Shown here in pieces: positions 21,882-29,933 of a stretch of 35,526 bases of DNA. The notes beneath the pieces were generated by a model that ran no database searches, was not told the DNA's origin, and saw only the letters and a list, made by a program, of their open reading frames with translations. Location: positions 1 to 35,526 of the forward strand of contig CAVIIZ010000015.1 in NCBI GenBank assembly GCA_963642995.1, in the 5' to 3' direction. Both the position numbers and the translations under genes were made by a program. The stretch comes from CAVAWX01 sp963642995 (GTDB lineage Bacteria > Actinomycetota > Coriobacteriia > Coriobacteriales > QAMH01). Each line of letters begins with the position of its first letter. The first letter of the stretch is position 1.

Positions 21882-23246
21882 CTAGTTTTTCAGCGAGTTG
21901 ATGGGCGCGGGGAAGCGGCCGCCGCGGTGCGCGAACACCGTGCCGGCGTGCGGGTTCACGGGCATGACGGGCGCGTCGCCCAAAAGGCCGCCGAAGTGCA
22001 GCATGTCGCCTTCCCCCTTGCCCGCCGCCGGGATGACGCGCACGGCCGTGGTCTTGTTGTTTATCAGCCCGATGGCCGCCTCGTCGGCGATGATGCCCGC
22101 GATGGCCTCGACGCTCGTGTCGCCGGGGATGGCTATCATGTCCAGCCCCACCGAGCACACGCAGGTCATGGCCTCGAGCTTTTCAATGGAAAGCGCCCCG
22201 TCGCAGGCCGCGCGGATCATCGAGGCGTCCTCGGACACGGGGATGAACGCGCCGGACAGCCCGCCCACGCTGGAGCTGGCCATGACGCCGCCCTTCTTCA
22301 CCGCGTCGTTGAGCAGCGCGAGCGCCGCCGTGGTGCCGGGCCCTCCCACCTGGCCCACGCCGATGGTCTCCAAGATGTCGGCCACGGAATCGCCGCGGGC
22401 GGGCGTGGGCGCGAGGCTCAGGTCGAGTATGCCCTTCTGGTAGCCCAGGCGCGCCGCCGCCTCACGGGCCACCAGCTCGCCCGCGCGCGTGATCTTGAAA
22501 GTCGTGGCCTTGATGGCCTCGGCGATTTCGGTCATGGAGGCGTCCGGCGACATGTCGGCCAGCACCGCGTGCACGACGCCCGGGCCGGACACGCCGACGT
22601 TTACCACCTCGTCCGCCTCGCCGCTGCCGTGCATGGCGCCGGCCATGAAGGGATTGTCCTCGACCATGTTGCAGAAGACCACGAGCTTCGCGCAGCCCAT
22701 GGACTGGTCCTCGGCGGTGGCCTCGGCCGTCTCCTTCACCACCTCGGCCATGCGCAGCACGGCGTCCATGTTGATGCCTGCGCGCGTGGACCCGACGTTG
22801 ACGCTCGAGCAGACGGCCTTCGTGGCGGCCAGCGCATGCGGGATGCTGTCGATCAGGCGCCTGTCGGCGTCCGAGGCGCCCTTTTGCACGAGCGCGGAAA
22901 AGCCGCCGACGAAGTTCACCCCCACCTCGGCAGCCGCACGGTCGAGTGCGACGGCGATGGGCGTGAGGTCTTGCGCCCGGGTCGCGCCGCATATCTCGGC
23001 TATGGGCGTGACGGCGATGCGCTTGTGGATGATGGGAATGCCGAACTCGCGCTCGAGCTGCTCGGCTGTCGGGACGAGGCGCTCGGCGGCGCTCGTCAGG
23101 CGCTCGTAGACGCGGCGGGCCATCTCGTCGACGTCTTCGTGGACGCAGGCGCGCAGGTTCAGCCCGAGCGTGATCGTGCGTATGTCCAGATGCTGCTGGG
23201 TGACCATCTCGATGGTCTCGACGACGTGCCTGGGCTCGACTGCCAT
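21882..23246 (-). CDS. UPF0210 (DUF711, PFL-family) protein
   Basis: A 454-residue cytoplasmic protein of the UPF0210 family, which is widespread in Firmicutes, Actinobacteria and archaea and whose activity is not established. The family is structurally related to glycyl-radical enzymes (PFL-like fold), without evidence here of the radical glycine. Recognisable blocks are LDIRTITLGLNLRAC, VNVGSTRAGINMDAV, GPGTTAALALLNDAVKKGG, SSVGGLSGAFIPVSEDASM, CSVGLDMIAIPGDTS and NPHAGTVFAHRGGR. ATG at 23246 has gaggaag upstream; the frame extends to 23402 but adds an Arg-rich stretch of no homology. A small ACT-domain partner gene often found beside this family is not present here. It is last in the minus-strand run that includes purH. 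Confidence 0.85.
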   Translation of the reverse strand: MAVEPRHVVETIEMVTQQHLDIRTITLGLNLRACVHEDVDEMARRVYERLTSAAERLVPTAEQLEREFGIPIIHKRIAVTPIAEICGATRAQDLTPIAVALDRAAAEVGVNFVGGFSALVQKGASDADRRLIDSIPHALAATKAVCSSVNVGSTRAGINMDAVLRMAEVVKETAEATAEDQSMGCAKLVVFCNMVEDNPFMAGAMHGSGEADEVVNVGVSGPGVVHAVLADMSPDASMTEIAEAIKATTFKITRAGELVAREAAARLGYQKGILDLSLAPTPARGDSVADILETIGVGQVGGPGTTAALALLNDAVKKGGVMASSSVGGLSGAFIPVSEDASMIRAACDGALSIEKLEAMTCVCSVGLDMIAIPGDTSVEAIAGIIADEAAIGLINNKTTAVRVIPAAGKGEGDMLHFGGLLGDAPVMPVNPHAGTVFAHRGGRFPAPINSLKN

Positions 23247-23302
23247 GCTGCTTCCTCTCGTGTGCCGCGACGCGTTTTCGCAGGTGAAAGAGGCGGACGC
23301 CC

Positions 23303-24103
23303 TCAGATGCCCGCCTTGCCGTTCCACAGTGTATCGAAACAAGAGGCGAGTTTGCGCACGGGCTTCAGGTCCTCGTCGCCGGCGCAGGGCACAAGCCCCC
23401 ACTCCTCGCTTGTGGCGAAATAGCCCGCGACATCTGCGGCGGCGCCGTCTGCGGACATGCCGTCGGCGCCGTCTGCGGGCGCCTCCGCGGCGGCAAACCC
23501 CAAGGTCTTCGCGAGGTCGAGAACGAGGCGGTCGATGGCGCTTGCCCCCGCGCCGGCGTCGATCGCATCCGCGCCGGCTGCCTCACCGTGCGCGCCGCCG
23601 GCTTCGTCTGCGCGCAAACGCCGCACGCAGCCGCCAGCCGTCACGACCCAGGGGTGCAGGTCTGCGGGAACGCTGCCGTCCAGCATGTCGCGGGTGAAGT
23701 CGGGCGACTCGCCCAAAGCGTCCACGCGCACGTCCACGCTGCCCTCGCCTGCCGGGTCCACGTCCACGACCACGACGCCGTCCGGAAGCTCGCGCAGGCG
23801 GTTGGCCGCCTCCCACTCCACACGCTCGCGGATCCACGCGCACATGGCCGGCCCCACCCGCCGCTCGGCCAGGTTGCGCATGCGCCGGTTCAGCAGCTGC
23901 ACCTGCCCTCCCCGATAGCCCCAGCGCACGACAAGGCGCGATTTCGGCATGTTCTGCGCGCGCCACTCGGCCTCGGACAGCTGCGGCAACCTGGCTGCTC
24001 CGCCCGGCGCCGCGCCGCCCGTGCCACCCACGACGTTGCGCGGCATGGGCGCCTCCTCGCTTGCGGCATGCGCCCCCTCGGCGCCTTTCACCATATCCTC
24101 CAT
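23303..24103 (-). CDS. Unrecognised 266-residue protein downstream of purH
   Basis: I do not recognise the family. No signal peptide or membrane helix is seen, so it is probably cytoplasmic. The first 45 residues and about 165-225 are Ala/Gly/Asp-rich and likely disordered. The central part (about 55-150) looks folded: RLVVRWGYRGGQVQLLNRRM begins an Arg-rich basic patch, then CAWIRERVEWEAANRLRELP and a beta-like VVVVDVDPAG. The C-terminus (YFATSEEWGLVPC to ASCFDTLWNGKAGI) is again ordered-looking. ATG at 24103 is chosen for the gaggag 8 bases upstream; ATG at 24121 is an alternative. The gap to purH is 34 bases, so it is probably co-transcribed. The basic patch could bind nucleic acid, but that is speculation. 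Confidence 0.7.
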   Translation of the reverse strand: MEDMVKGAEGAHAASEEAPMPRNVVGGTGGAAPGGAARLPQLSEAEWRAQNMPKSRLVVRWGYRGGQVQLLNRRMRNLAERRVGPAMCAWIRERVEWEAANRLRELPDGVVVVDVDPAGEGSVDVRVDALGESPDFTRDMLDGSVPADLHPWVVTAGGCVRRLRADEAGGAHGEAAGADAIDAGAGASAIDRLVLDLAKTLGFAAAEAPADGADGMSADGAAADVAGYFATSEEWGLVPCAGDEDLKPVRKLASCFDTLWNGKAGI

Positions 24104-24137
24104 CTGCGTTCTCCTCGGCATGCCGGTTCCGCCGCGC

Positions 24138-25799
24138 CTAATGCCGGAAATGCCGCATGCCCGTGAACACCATGGGAATGCCCGCCGCGTCGGCGCACTC
24201 GATGGACAGCTCGTCGCGTATGGAGCCGCCCGGCTGGATGAGCGCCGTGCAGCCCGCATCGCGCACGACCTCGAGCGTGTCCGGGAAGGGCAGGAAGGCG
24301 TCGCTTGCCACGACCGCGCCGCGCGCTTTCTCGCCGGCCTGCTCGACGGCGATGCGCGCCGAGTTCACGCGGTTGGGCTGGCCGCCCCCGATGCCCACCG
24401 TGGCATGGTCGCGCGTCAAGACGACGGCGTTGCTCTTCACGCACTTGGCCGCCTTCCACGCGAAGAGCAGCTCGGAAAGCTGCGCCTCGGTGGGCGCGGC
24501 CTTGGTGGGCACGGTGAAGGAGTCCGCCTCCTCGACCACCGCGTCCGTGTCCTGCACGACGACGCCGCCCTCCACCGCACGCAGATCGCGCGTGCCGCCC
24601 GGCGCGTTCACGCCGCCGGTCTTGAGGATGCGGGCGTTTTTCTTCTGCGCCAGCACCGCAAGGGCGCCCGGCTCGTAGTCCGGCGCTATGACGACCTCGA
24701 TGAACTGCTTGTTCTCCTCGACGATGCAGCGCGCGGTGGCCTCTTCCACCTTCGTGTTGAAGGCCATGACCCCGCCGAAGGCGCTCACGCTGTCGCACTC
24801 GAAAGCGCGCCTGTAGGCATCCGGCTGCGCGTCGGCGGCCGCGATGCCGCAAGGGGTCAGGTGCTTGACGATGACGCAGGTGGGGCGCTCGGCGCCGAAC
24901 TCGCGCACGGCTGCCCATGCGGCGTCCGTGTCGAGGTAGTTGTTGTAGCTCAGCTCCTTCTCGCCTTGGACCTGCACGGCGTTTGCCAAAGTGAAGGCGT
25001 TGCCGCCCGGCTCGGCGTCCGGGGCGCACAGCCTGTAGAAGGCGGCCCGTTGGTGCGGGTTCTCGCCATAGCGCAGGTCGGCCGCCTTTTCCAGCACGAT
25101 CAGCTCGTCTTGGGGAAAAGCGGCGTCGGCACCGGCGGCGGCCGCGGCGGCGCCGGACCCATCGCCGGGCGCGCCGTTTCCGTCGCCGGCCGCATCCGCA
25201 AGCTGCCCGGCCAGCCATCCGGCGATGGCCGCGTCGTAGGCGCTCGTTTTCTCGAACACGGAAAGCGCGAGGCGCTGCCGCGTGGCAAGGGTGGTCGCCC
25301 CGCCGTGCTCGCGCATCTCGGCCAGCACCGCGTCGTAGTCGGCCGGGTCTGCGACCACCGTGACGAAGGCATGGTTTTTCGCCGCGCTGCGCAGCATGGA
25401 CGGCCCGCCGATGTCGATGTGCTCGACTGCATCCTCGTACGTCACGCCTGGCGCGGCCACCGTCTCCTCGAAGGCGTAGAGGTTCACCACCACCATGTCG
25501 ATGGGGGAAATGCCGTTGGCCTGCGCGTCGGCCATGTGACGCTCGTCGTCGCGGCGCGCGAGCAGGCCGCCGTGCACCTTCGGGTGCAGGGTCTTCACCC
25601 GCCCGTCCATGATCTCGGGGCACCCGGTGAAGTCCTCGATCGCGACGACGGGAACGCCCGCCTCCGCCAGCACCTTCGCCGTGCCGCCCGTGCTGACCAC
25701 CTCGACGCCGAACTCGTCGACCAGCGCGCGGGCGAAATCCGCGACGCCCGTCTTGTCCGTGACCGACACGATCGCGCGCCGTATCCGCTGCTCCTCCAT
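24138..25799 (-). CDS. purH: Bifunctional AICAR transformylase/IMP cyclohydrolase
   Basis: Carries out the last two steps of IMP synthesis: formylation of AICAR with 10-formyl-THF, then ring closure. The protein is 553 residues, longer than the usual 510-530. The N-terminal MGS-like cyclohydrolase domain shows AIVSVTDKTGVADFA, STGGTAKVL and KTLHPKVHGGLLARR. The C-terminal transformylase domain shows LRYGENPHQRAAF, the catalytic KHLTPCG segment, SDAFLPFPDTLE and IQPGGSIRDE. The extra length is a Gly/Ala/Asp-rich insert at about residues 200-223, between the domains. ATG at 25799 with aagggga upstream is preferred over a TTG at 25820, whose ribosome-binding site is too close. purD lies about 8 kb away on the same strand, so the pathway genes are not contiguous. 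Confidence 0.95.
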   Translation of the reverse strand: MEEQRIRRAIVSVTDKTGVADFARALVDEFGVEVVSTGGTAKVLAEAGVPVVAIEDFTGCPEIMDGRVKTLHPKVHGGLLARRDDERHMADAQANGISPIDMVVVNLYAFEETVAAPGVTYEDAVEHIDIGGPSMLRSAAKNHAFVTVVADPADYDAVLAEMREHGGATTLATRQRLALSVFEKTSAYDAAIAGWLAGQLADAAGDGNGAPGDGSGAAAAAAGADAAFPQDELIVLEKAADLRYGENPHQRAAFYRLCAPDAEPGGNAFTLANAVQVQGEKELSYNNYLDTDAAWAAVREFGAERPTCVIVKHLTPCGIAAADAQPDAYRRAFECDSVSAFGGVMAFNTKVEEATARCIVEENKQFIEVVIAPDYEPGALAVLAQKKNARILKTGGVNAPGGTRDLRAVEGGVVVQDTDAVVEEADSFTVPTKAAPTEAQLSELLFAWKAAKCVKSNAVVLTRDHATVGIGGGQPNRVNSARIAVEQAGEKARGAVVASDAFLPFPDTLEVVRDAGCTALIQPGGSIRDELSIECADAAGIPMVFTGMRHFRH

Positions 25800-25868
25800 G
25801 TGCGCCGTCCCCTTCGCCAAATCCTGTCCGCCCGCGCCTGCCTTTCGGCGCTTCGCGCGGCGCGTGCG

Positions 25869-28800
25869 CTACACGTTGTCGATGACGTCGAGCACGAGCT
25901 CGGTCACGCCGTCGAGCTGCTCCTCGTCCACGATGTCGACGGTGTCGGTCGTCCAGCGCCAGCCCACGGGCGCGACCTCGTCGACGCCCATGAGGGTGAT
26001 GGCGCGCATGCCCGCCACCAGCGCAGGCGTCGCGTCCGTGTCGCGCCACTCCATCTTCTGCGCGCGCGCCTCATGTCCGAGCGTGTTTTGCGCGGCCTGG
26101 CGCACGAGCGTCTGGAGGCGGCGGTCGGAGCGGTGCACGCTGCCCTCGCCCTCGGTGGACAGATAGCGCACATCGCCCGCGCCCACGGCCTCGAGGTTGA
26201 CGATCAGGGCGCCGCGCAGGTCGCCGGCGTGCAGCTCGAGGAAGTTCTTCATGCCGTGGTTGCCTGCCGCCGACGCCCCCAACGCGACGAACCAGATCTC
26301 CTTGTCCACCGTGTCGTTGACCGTCATATGGATGACCGACTCGCGGATCTCGGCCGCGCGTTTCCTCGCCGCGCTGATGGCCTCCGCGCCGACGCCGCTT
26401 GCCGCGGGCGCACTCGCCGCGCCCAGCTCGGCTATGTCGTCGAAGCCCAGGTCGTCGTCGCTGAAGTAGGCGCCGCCCTTCCAGTCGTCGTCGCCGCCCC
26501 AACCGTCGTCGCCGCCGCCGAAGAGCTCGTCGTCGTCTCTGCCCCTCTTCTTCTTGCGGCGCTTGCCGATGCGCCCGAATATGCTCGTCACTCCGTCTAC
26601 CGCGTTGTGGAAGCGCGAGTCCTCGATGGTGAAATCGGCGGCGTCGCCTTGCGGGGCGAACAGGTCGTCTGCCGCATCACCGCCGCCCGCGGAAAGCGCG
26701 GCGCCCCGGTCGGGGCCGGGCGCGCCGGACGGGCGGGCGAAATCGCTCTCGTCGATGCTCTCCGCACCGACCTTGATCGCGGGAAACGACCCCGTGAGCG
26801 TGGGGAAACTCGTGCGCGAAGCTGCGCCGAGCGCGTCGTCTGCAGCGGCCCCCACCACGGGCAGGCGCCCCGAAAGCGCAGGGGGCAGCGACTGCTCGAG
26901 ACCCTCGTCCCCGTGCTCGACAGGGCCGCCCTGCGGCGTGTCCTCGTAGCTGGAATCGACCGCTGCGACCTGGCGCGACCTGGACAGCGCGGCGGCCTGG
27001 CGCTCGTCGTCTTTGGGCGCGGTCGTGGGGATGAAGCTCTCGTCGACCTTGCGGCGCGAGGGCTTGCGCTTGTCGGCCTGCGAGCGCAGCTGGCGCTTGG
27101 GCTTCGACGGCATGTCCTTGCGTGCGCTGCGGCCCTTGGGCTGGCGCTCGTCGCCTGTCTGCGAAGAGGAGCCGATGCTGGGGATGAGGGAGGACAGGCC
27201 CTTGAAGAGACTCTCGCGGCTGTCGTCGGCGTCCTCTTCGGCATCGATGCCGTCTACATCGTCTACATCGTCTACGTCGACGTCCGCGGCAGCCTCGCCG
27301 GCCTCTTCGTTTCCGGCCTCGGCCAACGTCTTGCCGCCGGCAGGCGCCGCGTCCTCGTCTGCCGCATCGTCCGTATCGCCTGCACCCGGCTCCTCTTGCG
27401 CCGCCGCCTTCTCGGCGCCGTCCCCGTCTGCCTCGTCGTGCGCCGCCGGGTCCTCGCGCGTGCCGCGCCCGTCGTCGGCCTCTGCAGATCCGCCGGGCTC
27501 TTCGGGCTCTTCGGCCTTTTCAGCTTTTTCCCCGGATTGCTTCGCGCCTGCCGCCGCGGCGGCCTTCTCCACATCGGCGCCCTTGCCCTCGTCCCCGACG
27601 GAAATGTCGAGATCGTCGTCGTCGAGCGCCTCGTCTGCCGCCTCGTCGGCACTCGCCAGCGCCTTCACGGATATGACCATGGTCTTGTCTGCAGGGGAGA
27701 CCTCCTCGGCCGCAGCGTCTGTCGTCTCCTCCTCGACGCTCTCGTCTTCGGCGGCGCCCACGAGGTCCGACATGTCCATCGCCTGCGTTGCGTCCGCCGG
27801 CGCCTGGGCCTTGGCGGCATCCTCGTCCTTGTCCGCATCCACGCGCTCGTCCGCAGCTTCGGCAGGCGTCTTTTCGGCGTCGTGCGCCGCGTCCGCGTCG
27901 GACGCGTTCACCTGCGTGGCCGTGCCCGCCGCGTCGTCTGCATCGGAGCCCTCCTGGGGCTCGGATGCCGCAAGGTTCTGGACGGCCGCATCGACGGCCT
28001 GCTCGGACGCGGGCGCTCCGGCGGCGTCGGGTTGCCCCGCGGCGTCGGAAGCCGCGGCAGCCGGCTCGGGCGCCCCTTCCGCCTGGGCCGCCGCGACGAA
28101 TTGCTCCACCTGCCGCTGCGCCTGCGCCGTCGCGTCGTCTTCTTCGACCTCGTCTGCCGTGGGCACGTCGGCAAAGCGGGAACGCACGCGCTCGCGCTCG
28201 GCCGCCTCGTCCACGAAGGCCTCCTCGCCTTCCGCTGCAAGGTCCTTGGCCGCCTTCTTCTTGCCGGCCGTGTACCACGAGGGCAGGTTCGACTTCCTCC
28301 CGGAGGCGGCAGGCGAAGACGTCTGCCCCGCGTCCTTGCGCGCCTGCGCCCGTGCCGCCCGCTCTGCAAACGAAGGCGCGGCGGCGGCCTGCGCGGCCGT
28401 CTGTCCGGATGCCTCGGCTGCAGCCTGCGCATCCACCTGCGATGCAGCGTCTGTCGCAGCGGCGCCATCGGCTTGCGCGCCGCCGGCCATCACGACCGTC
28501 TGCCCGGGGTCGGCGCCGGCAGACGCGGCATTGCCGCCCGCCGCCTGCGCGCCGTCTGCGTACTCGAGCGTCGCTCCTTGCGGCACGACGCCCGCGGCAT
28601 AGGCCTCTTCAGGCGTGTGCACGGACACGGGCTCCATCGCGGGAGCCTCGCCGAAGGGGTTTCCATCCGCCACAGCCTCGCCGGCTTGCGCGGCGTCCGC
28701 CCCGGCCGCGCCGTCCGCATCGCCGTCCCCGTCCTTGTCCTTGTCCTGCTTTCTCGCCTCGCGCCGCGCGCGCTCCGCCGGATCGAGCAGGCGGCGGGCG

Positions 28801-29522
28801 GCGGCCAGCATGACGGCAAGGCCGGTCGCGTTGTCGTTGGCGCCCGACGAGAAGGGCATGAAGCGGTGCGTGATGATGTCGACCGCGTCCAGAAGCACGA
28901 GCAGGCAGCCGATGGCGCCGACGACCCACAGCACCGTGTTCACCACGGGCGGCCAGGGCAGCGGCAGCACGCGCAGCAGCGCGATCAGCGCGAGCGCGGG
29001 CATGACCCAGTTGACGACCTTCTTCAGCAGGGGCACGTACTTGACGACGCCGGGCGACGCGGACAGCTGGGCGCGCGTCGTGTCGATGTGCGCGACCAAG
29101 ACGATGCGGCGGCGGCGCTTCTCGCGCGAGGCGCTCTCGGGCAGGTAGCGCGCGACGACGTTTTGCGAGACGCCGTTCATGCGCGTGCGCCCGAGCAGGG
29201 AGTGCCCGCTGCGCTCGCTGTAGTAGAGGAACCAGCCGGCCGCCGTGAGGATGAGGCCGAACACGAGCAGCGTCGTGCTCATCGTGGTGAAGATGGCGGC
29301 AAGCCCCGAGACGACCATGCCGACGATGGAGACGATGAAGGCGACCGTATAGGGCCACTGCGTGCCCGTGGGCGTGGCGAACTCGTCGATGTCCACGTCG
29401 AGCCCGAGGTCGATGAGCTCTTGCGCGACGTATTGCGCAGCCTGGTTCTCCTCTTCCGTGCTGACGGGGCGCGGGCCGATGCGGTCGACGAGCACCTGCA
29501 CGTGTTCCATAGCTGTAGCCAT
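25869..29522 (-). CDS. Membrane M28-peptidase-like protein split by a very long acidic disordered insert
   Basis: A 1217-residue membrane protein. Residues 1-55 look like the start of an M28 zinc-peptidase fold (RIGPRPVSTEEENQAAQYVA). Two helices follow (about 56-78 and 82-101), then VLVAHIDTTRA with H145 and D147, two more helices (about 172-190 and 193-215) and SGANDNATG with D230, all M28 marks. About 800 residues rich in Ala, Glu, Asp, Gly and Ser then intervene (about 250-1055). The fold resumes with EIWFVALGASAAGNHGMKNF, IVNLEAVGAG and WRWTTDTVDIVDEEQL. Where active M28 enzymes have G-A-E-E this has G-A-S-A, and the last histidine ligand before TTDT is not visible, so catalysis is doubtful. 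ATG at 29522 has ggagg 10 bases upstream. It is first in a possible operon with purH. Confidence 0.75.
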   Translation of the reverse strand: MATAMEHVQVLVDRIGPRPVSTEEENQAAQYVAQELIDLGLDVDIDEFATPTGTQWPYTVAFIVSIVGMVVSGLAAIFTTMSTTLLVFGLILTAAGWFLYYSERSGHSLLGRTRMNGVSQNVVARYLPESASREKRRRRIVLVAHIDTTRAQLSASPGVVKYVPLLKKVVNWVMPALALIALLRVLPLPWPPVVNTVLWVVGAIGCLLVLLDAVDIITHRFMPFSSGANDNATGLAVMLAAARRLLDPAERARREARKQDKDKDGDGDADGAAGADAAQAGEAVADGNPFGEAPAMEPVSVHTPEEAYAAGVVPQGATLEYADGAQAAGGNAASAGADPGQTVVMAGGAQADGAAATDAASQVDAQAAAEASGQTAAQAAAAPSFAERAARAQARKDAGQTSSPAASGRKSNLPSWYTAGKKKAAKDLAAEGEEAFVDEAAERERVRSRFADVPTADEVEEDDATAQAQRQVEQFVAAAQAEGAPEPAAAASDAAGQPDAAGAPASEQAVDAAVQNLAASEPQEGSDADDAAGTATQVNASDADAAHDAEKTPAEAADERVDADKDEDAAKAQAPADATQAMDMSDLVGAAEDESVEEETTDAAAEEVSPADKTMVISVKALASADEAADEALDDDDLDISVGDEGKGADVEKAAAAAGAKQSGEKAEKAEEPEEPGGSAEADDGRGTREDPAAHDEADGDGAEKAAAQEEPGAGDTDDAADEDAAPAGGKTLAEAGNEEAGEAAADVDVDDVDDVDGIDAEEDADDSRESLFKGLSSLIPSIGSSSQTGDERQPKGRSARKDMPSKPKRQLRSQADKRKPSRRKVDESFIPTTAPKDDERQAAALSRSRQVAAVDSSYEDTPQGGPVEHGDEGLEQSLPPALSGRLPVVGAAADDALGAASRTSFPTLTGSFPAIKVGAESIDESDFARPSGAPGPDRGAALSAGGGDAADDLFAPQGDAADFTIEDSRFHNAVDGVTSIFGRIGKRRKKKRGRDDDELFGGGDDGWGGDDDWKGGAYFSDDDLGFDDIAELGAASAPAASGVGAEAISAARKRAAEIRESVIHMTVNDTVDKEIWFVALGASAAGNHGMKNFLELHAGDLRGALIVNLEAVGAGDVRYLSTEGEGSVHRSDRRLQTLVRQAAQNTLGHEARAQKMEWRDTDATPALVAGMRAITLMGVDEVAPVGWRWTTDTVDIVDEEQLDGVTELVLDVIDNV

Positions 29523-29560
29523 GCCGAACATACCTCCAGATAGCGAGTCTAAACTGCCTT

Positions 29561-29566
29561 ATTTTA
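29561..29566 (-). promoter_or_regulatory. Candidate -10 upstream of the M28-like gene
   Basis: On the minus strand the hexamer taaaat lies in a short AT-rich patch. A start about 7 bases beyond would leave a leader of about 32 bases. No matching -35 was found. Confidence 0.4.
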
Positions 29567-29657
29567 TCCTAATGTCATGCCATCGTGTGGACGCGGCGTG
29601 AACAAGGCGGGTGAAGGCGGGCGCAGCCGGAGGCGGCAGGCGGCGCGGAAGCAAGAA

Positions 29658-29680
29658 GGGCCGCCCGGCGCAGGCGACCC
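29658..29680 (-). terminator. Probable terminator of tRNA-Thr
   Basis: On the minus strand gggtcgcc and ggcggccc form an 8-base-pair stem with one T-G pair around a 7-base loop. It is followed by ttcttgctt, a moderately T-rich tail, and begins 12 bases after the encoded CCA. Confidence 0.6.
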
Positions 29681-29692
29681 TCCTGGAGTTCA

Positions 29693-29768
29693 TGGTGCCG
29701 TCGCAGAGACTCGAACTCTGGACCCCCGCTTTACGAGAGCGGTGCTCTACCAGCTGAGCTACAACGGC
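29693..29768 (-). tRNA. tRNA-Thr (anticodon CGT)
   Basis: Read on the minus strand from 29768. The acceptor gccgttg pairs with cgacggc with one wobble. The D stem is gctc/gagc. The anticodon stem ccgct/agcgg encloses the loop ctcgtaa with anticodon CGT, reading ACG. The variable loop is gggtc. The T stem cagag/ctctg encloses ttcgagt. The discriminator is A, and CCA is encoded at 29695-29693. Confidence 0.95.
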
Positions 29769-29826
29769 ACAAGGCGCATCCGCGGGCACATGGCAAAAGC
29801 GGCAAGGCCGCGCGGCGCGAAGACAG

Positions 29827-29832
29827 AGTATA
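29827..29832 (-). promoter_or_regulatory. Candidate -10 for tRNA-Thr
   Basis: On the minus strand tatact lies about 58 bases upstream of the tRNA 5' end, the only near-consensus hexamer in the gap after leuS. A possible ttgtcc -35 is 22 bases away, longer than the normal spacing. Confidence 0.4.
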
Positions 29833-29870
29833 GCGGATTGCGCGGCCTGTGCGTGGACAAAACTTCACTG

Positions 29871-29910
29871 CCGCGCCCGCGCGCCGGCACGCGTCGGTGC
29901 GCGGGCGCGG
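29871..29910 (-). terminator. Large GC hairpin after leuS
   Basis: ccgcgcccgcgc (29871-29882) and gcgcgggcgcgg (29899-29910) are perfect 12-base inverted repeats with a 16-base loop, 23 bases beyond the leuS stop. The following minus-strand sequence, cagtgaagtttt, has only a late T-run, so this is a probable but not classical terminator. It separates leuS from tRNA-Thr. Confidence 0.5.
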
Positions 29911-29933
29911 CCGCGCGCCGGTTCGCCGGCACG

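Noticed and set aside
23949..29543. An 1864-codon plus-strand frame opposite purH and the M28-like gene
   Set aside because: It runs antisense to purH, a certain gene, and has the His/Arg/Gly-rich look of a shadow.
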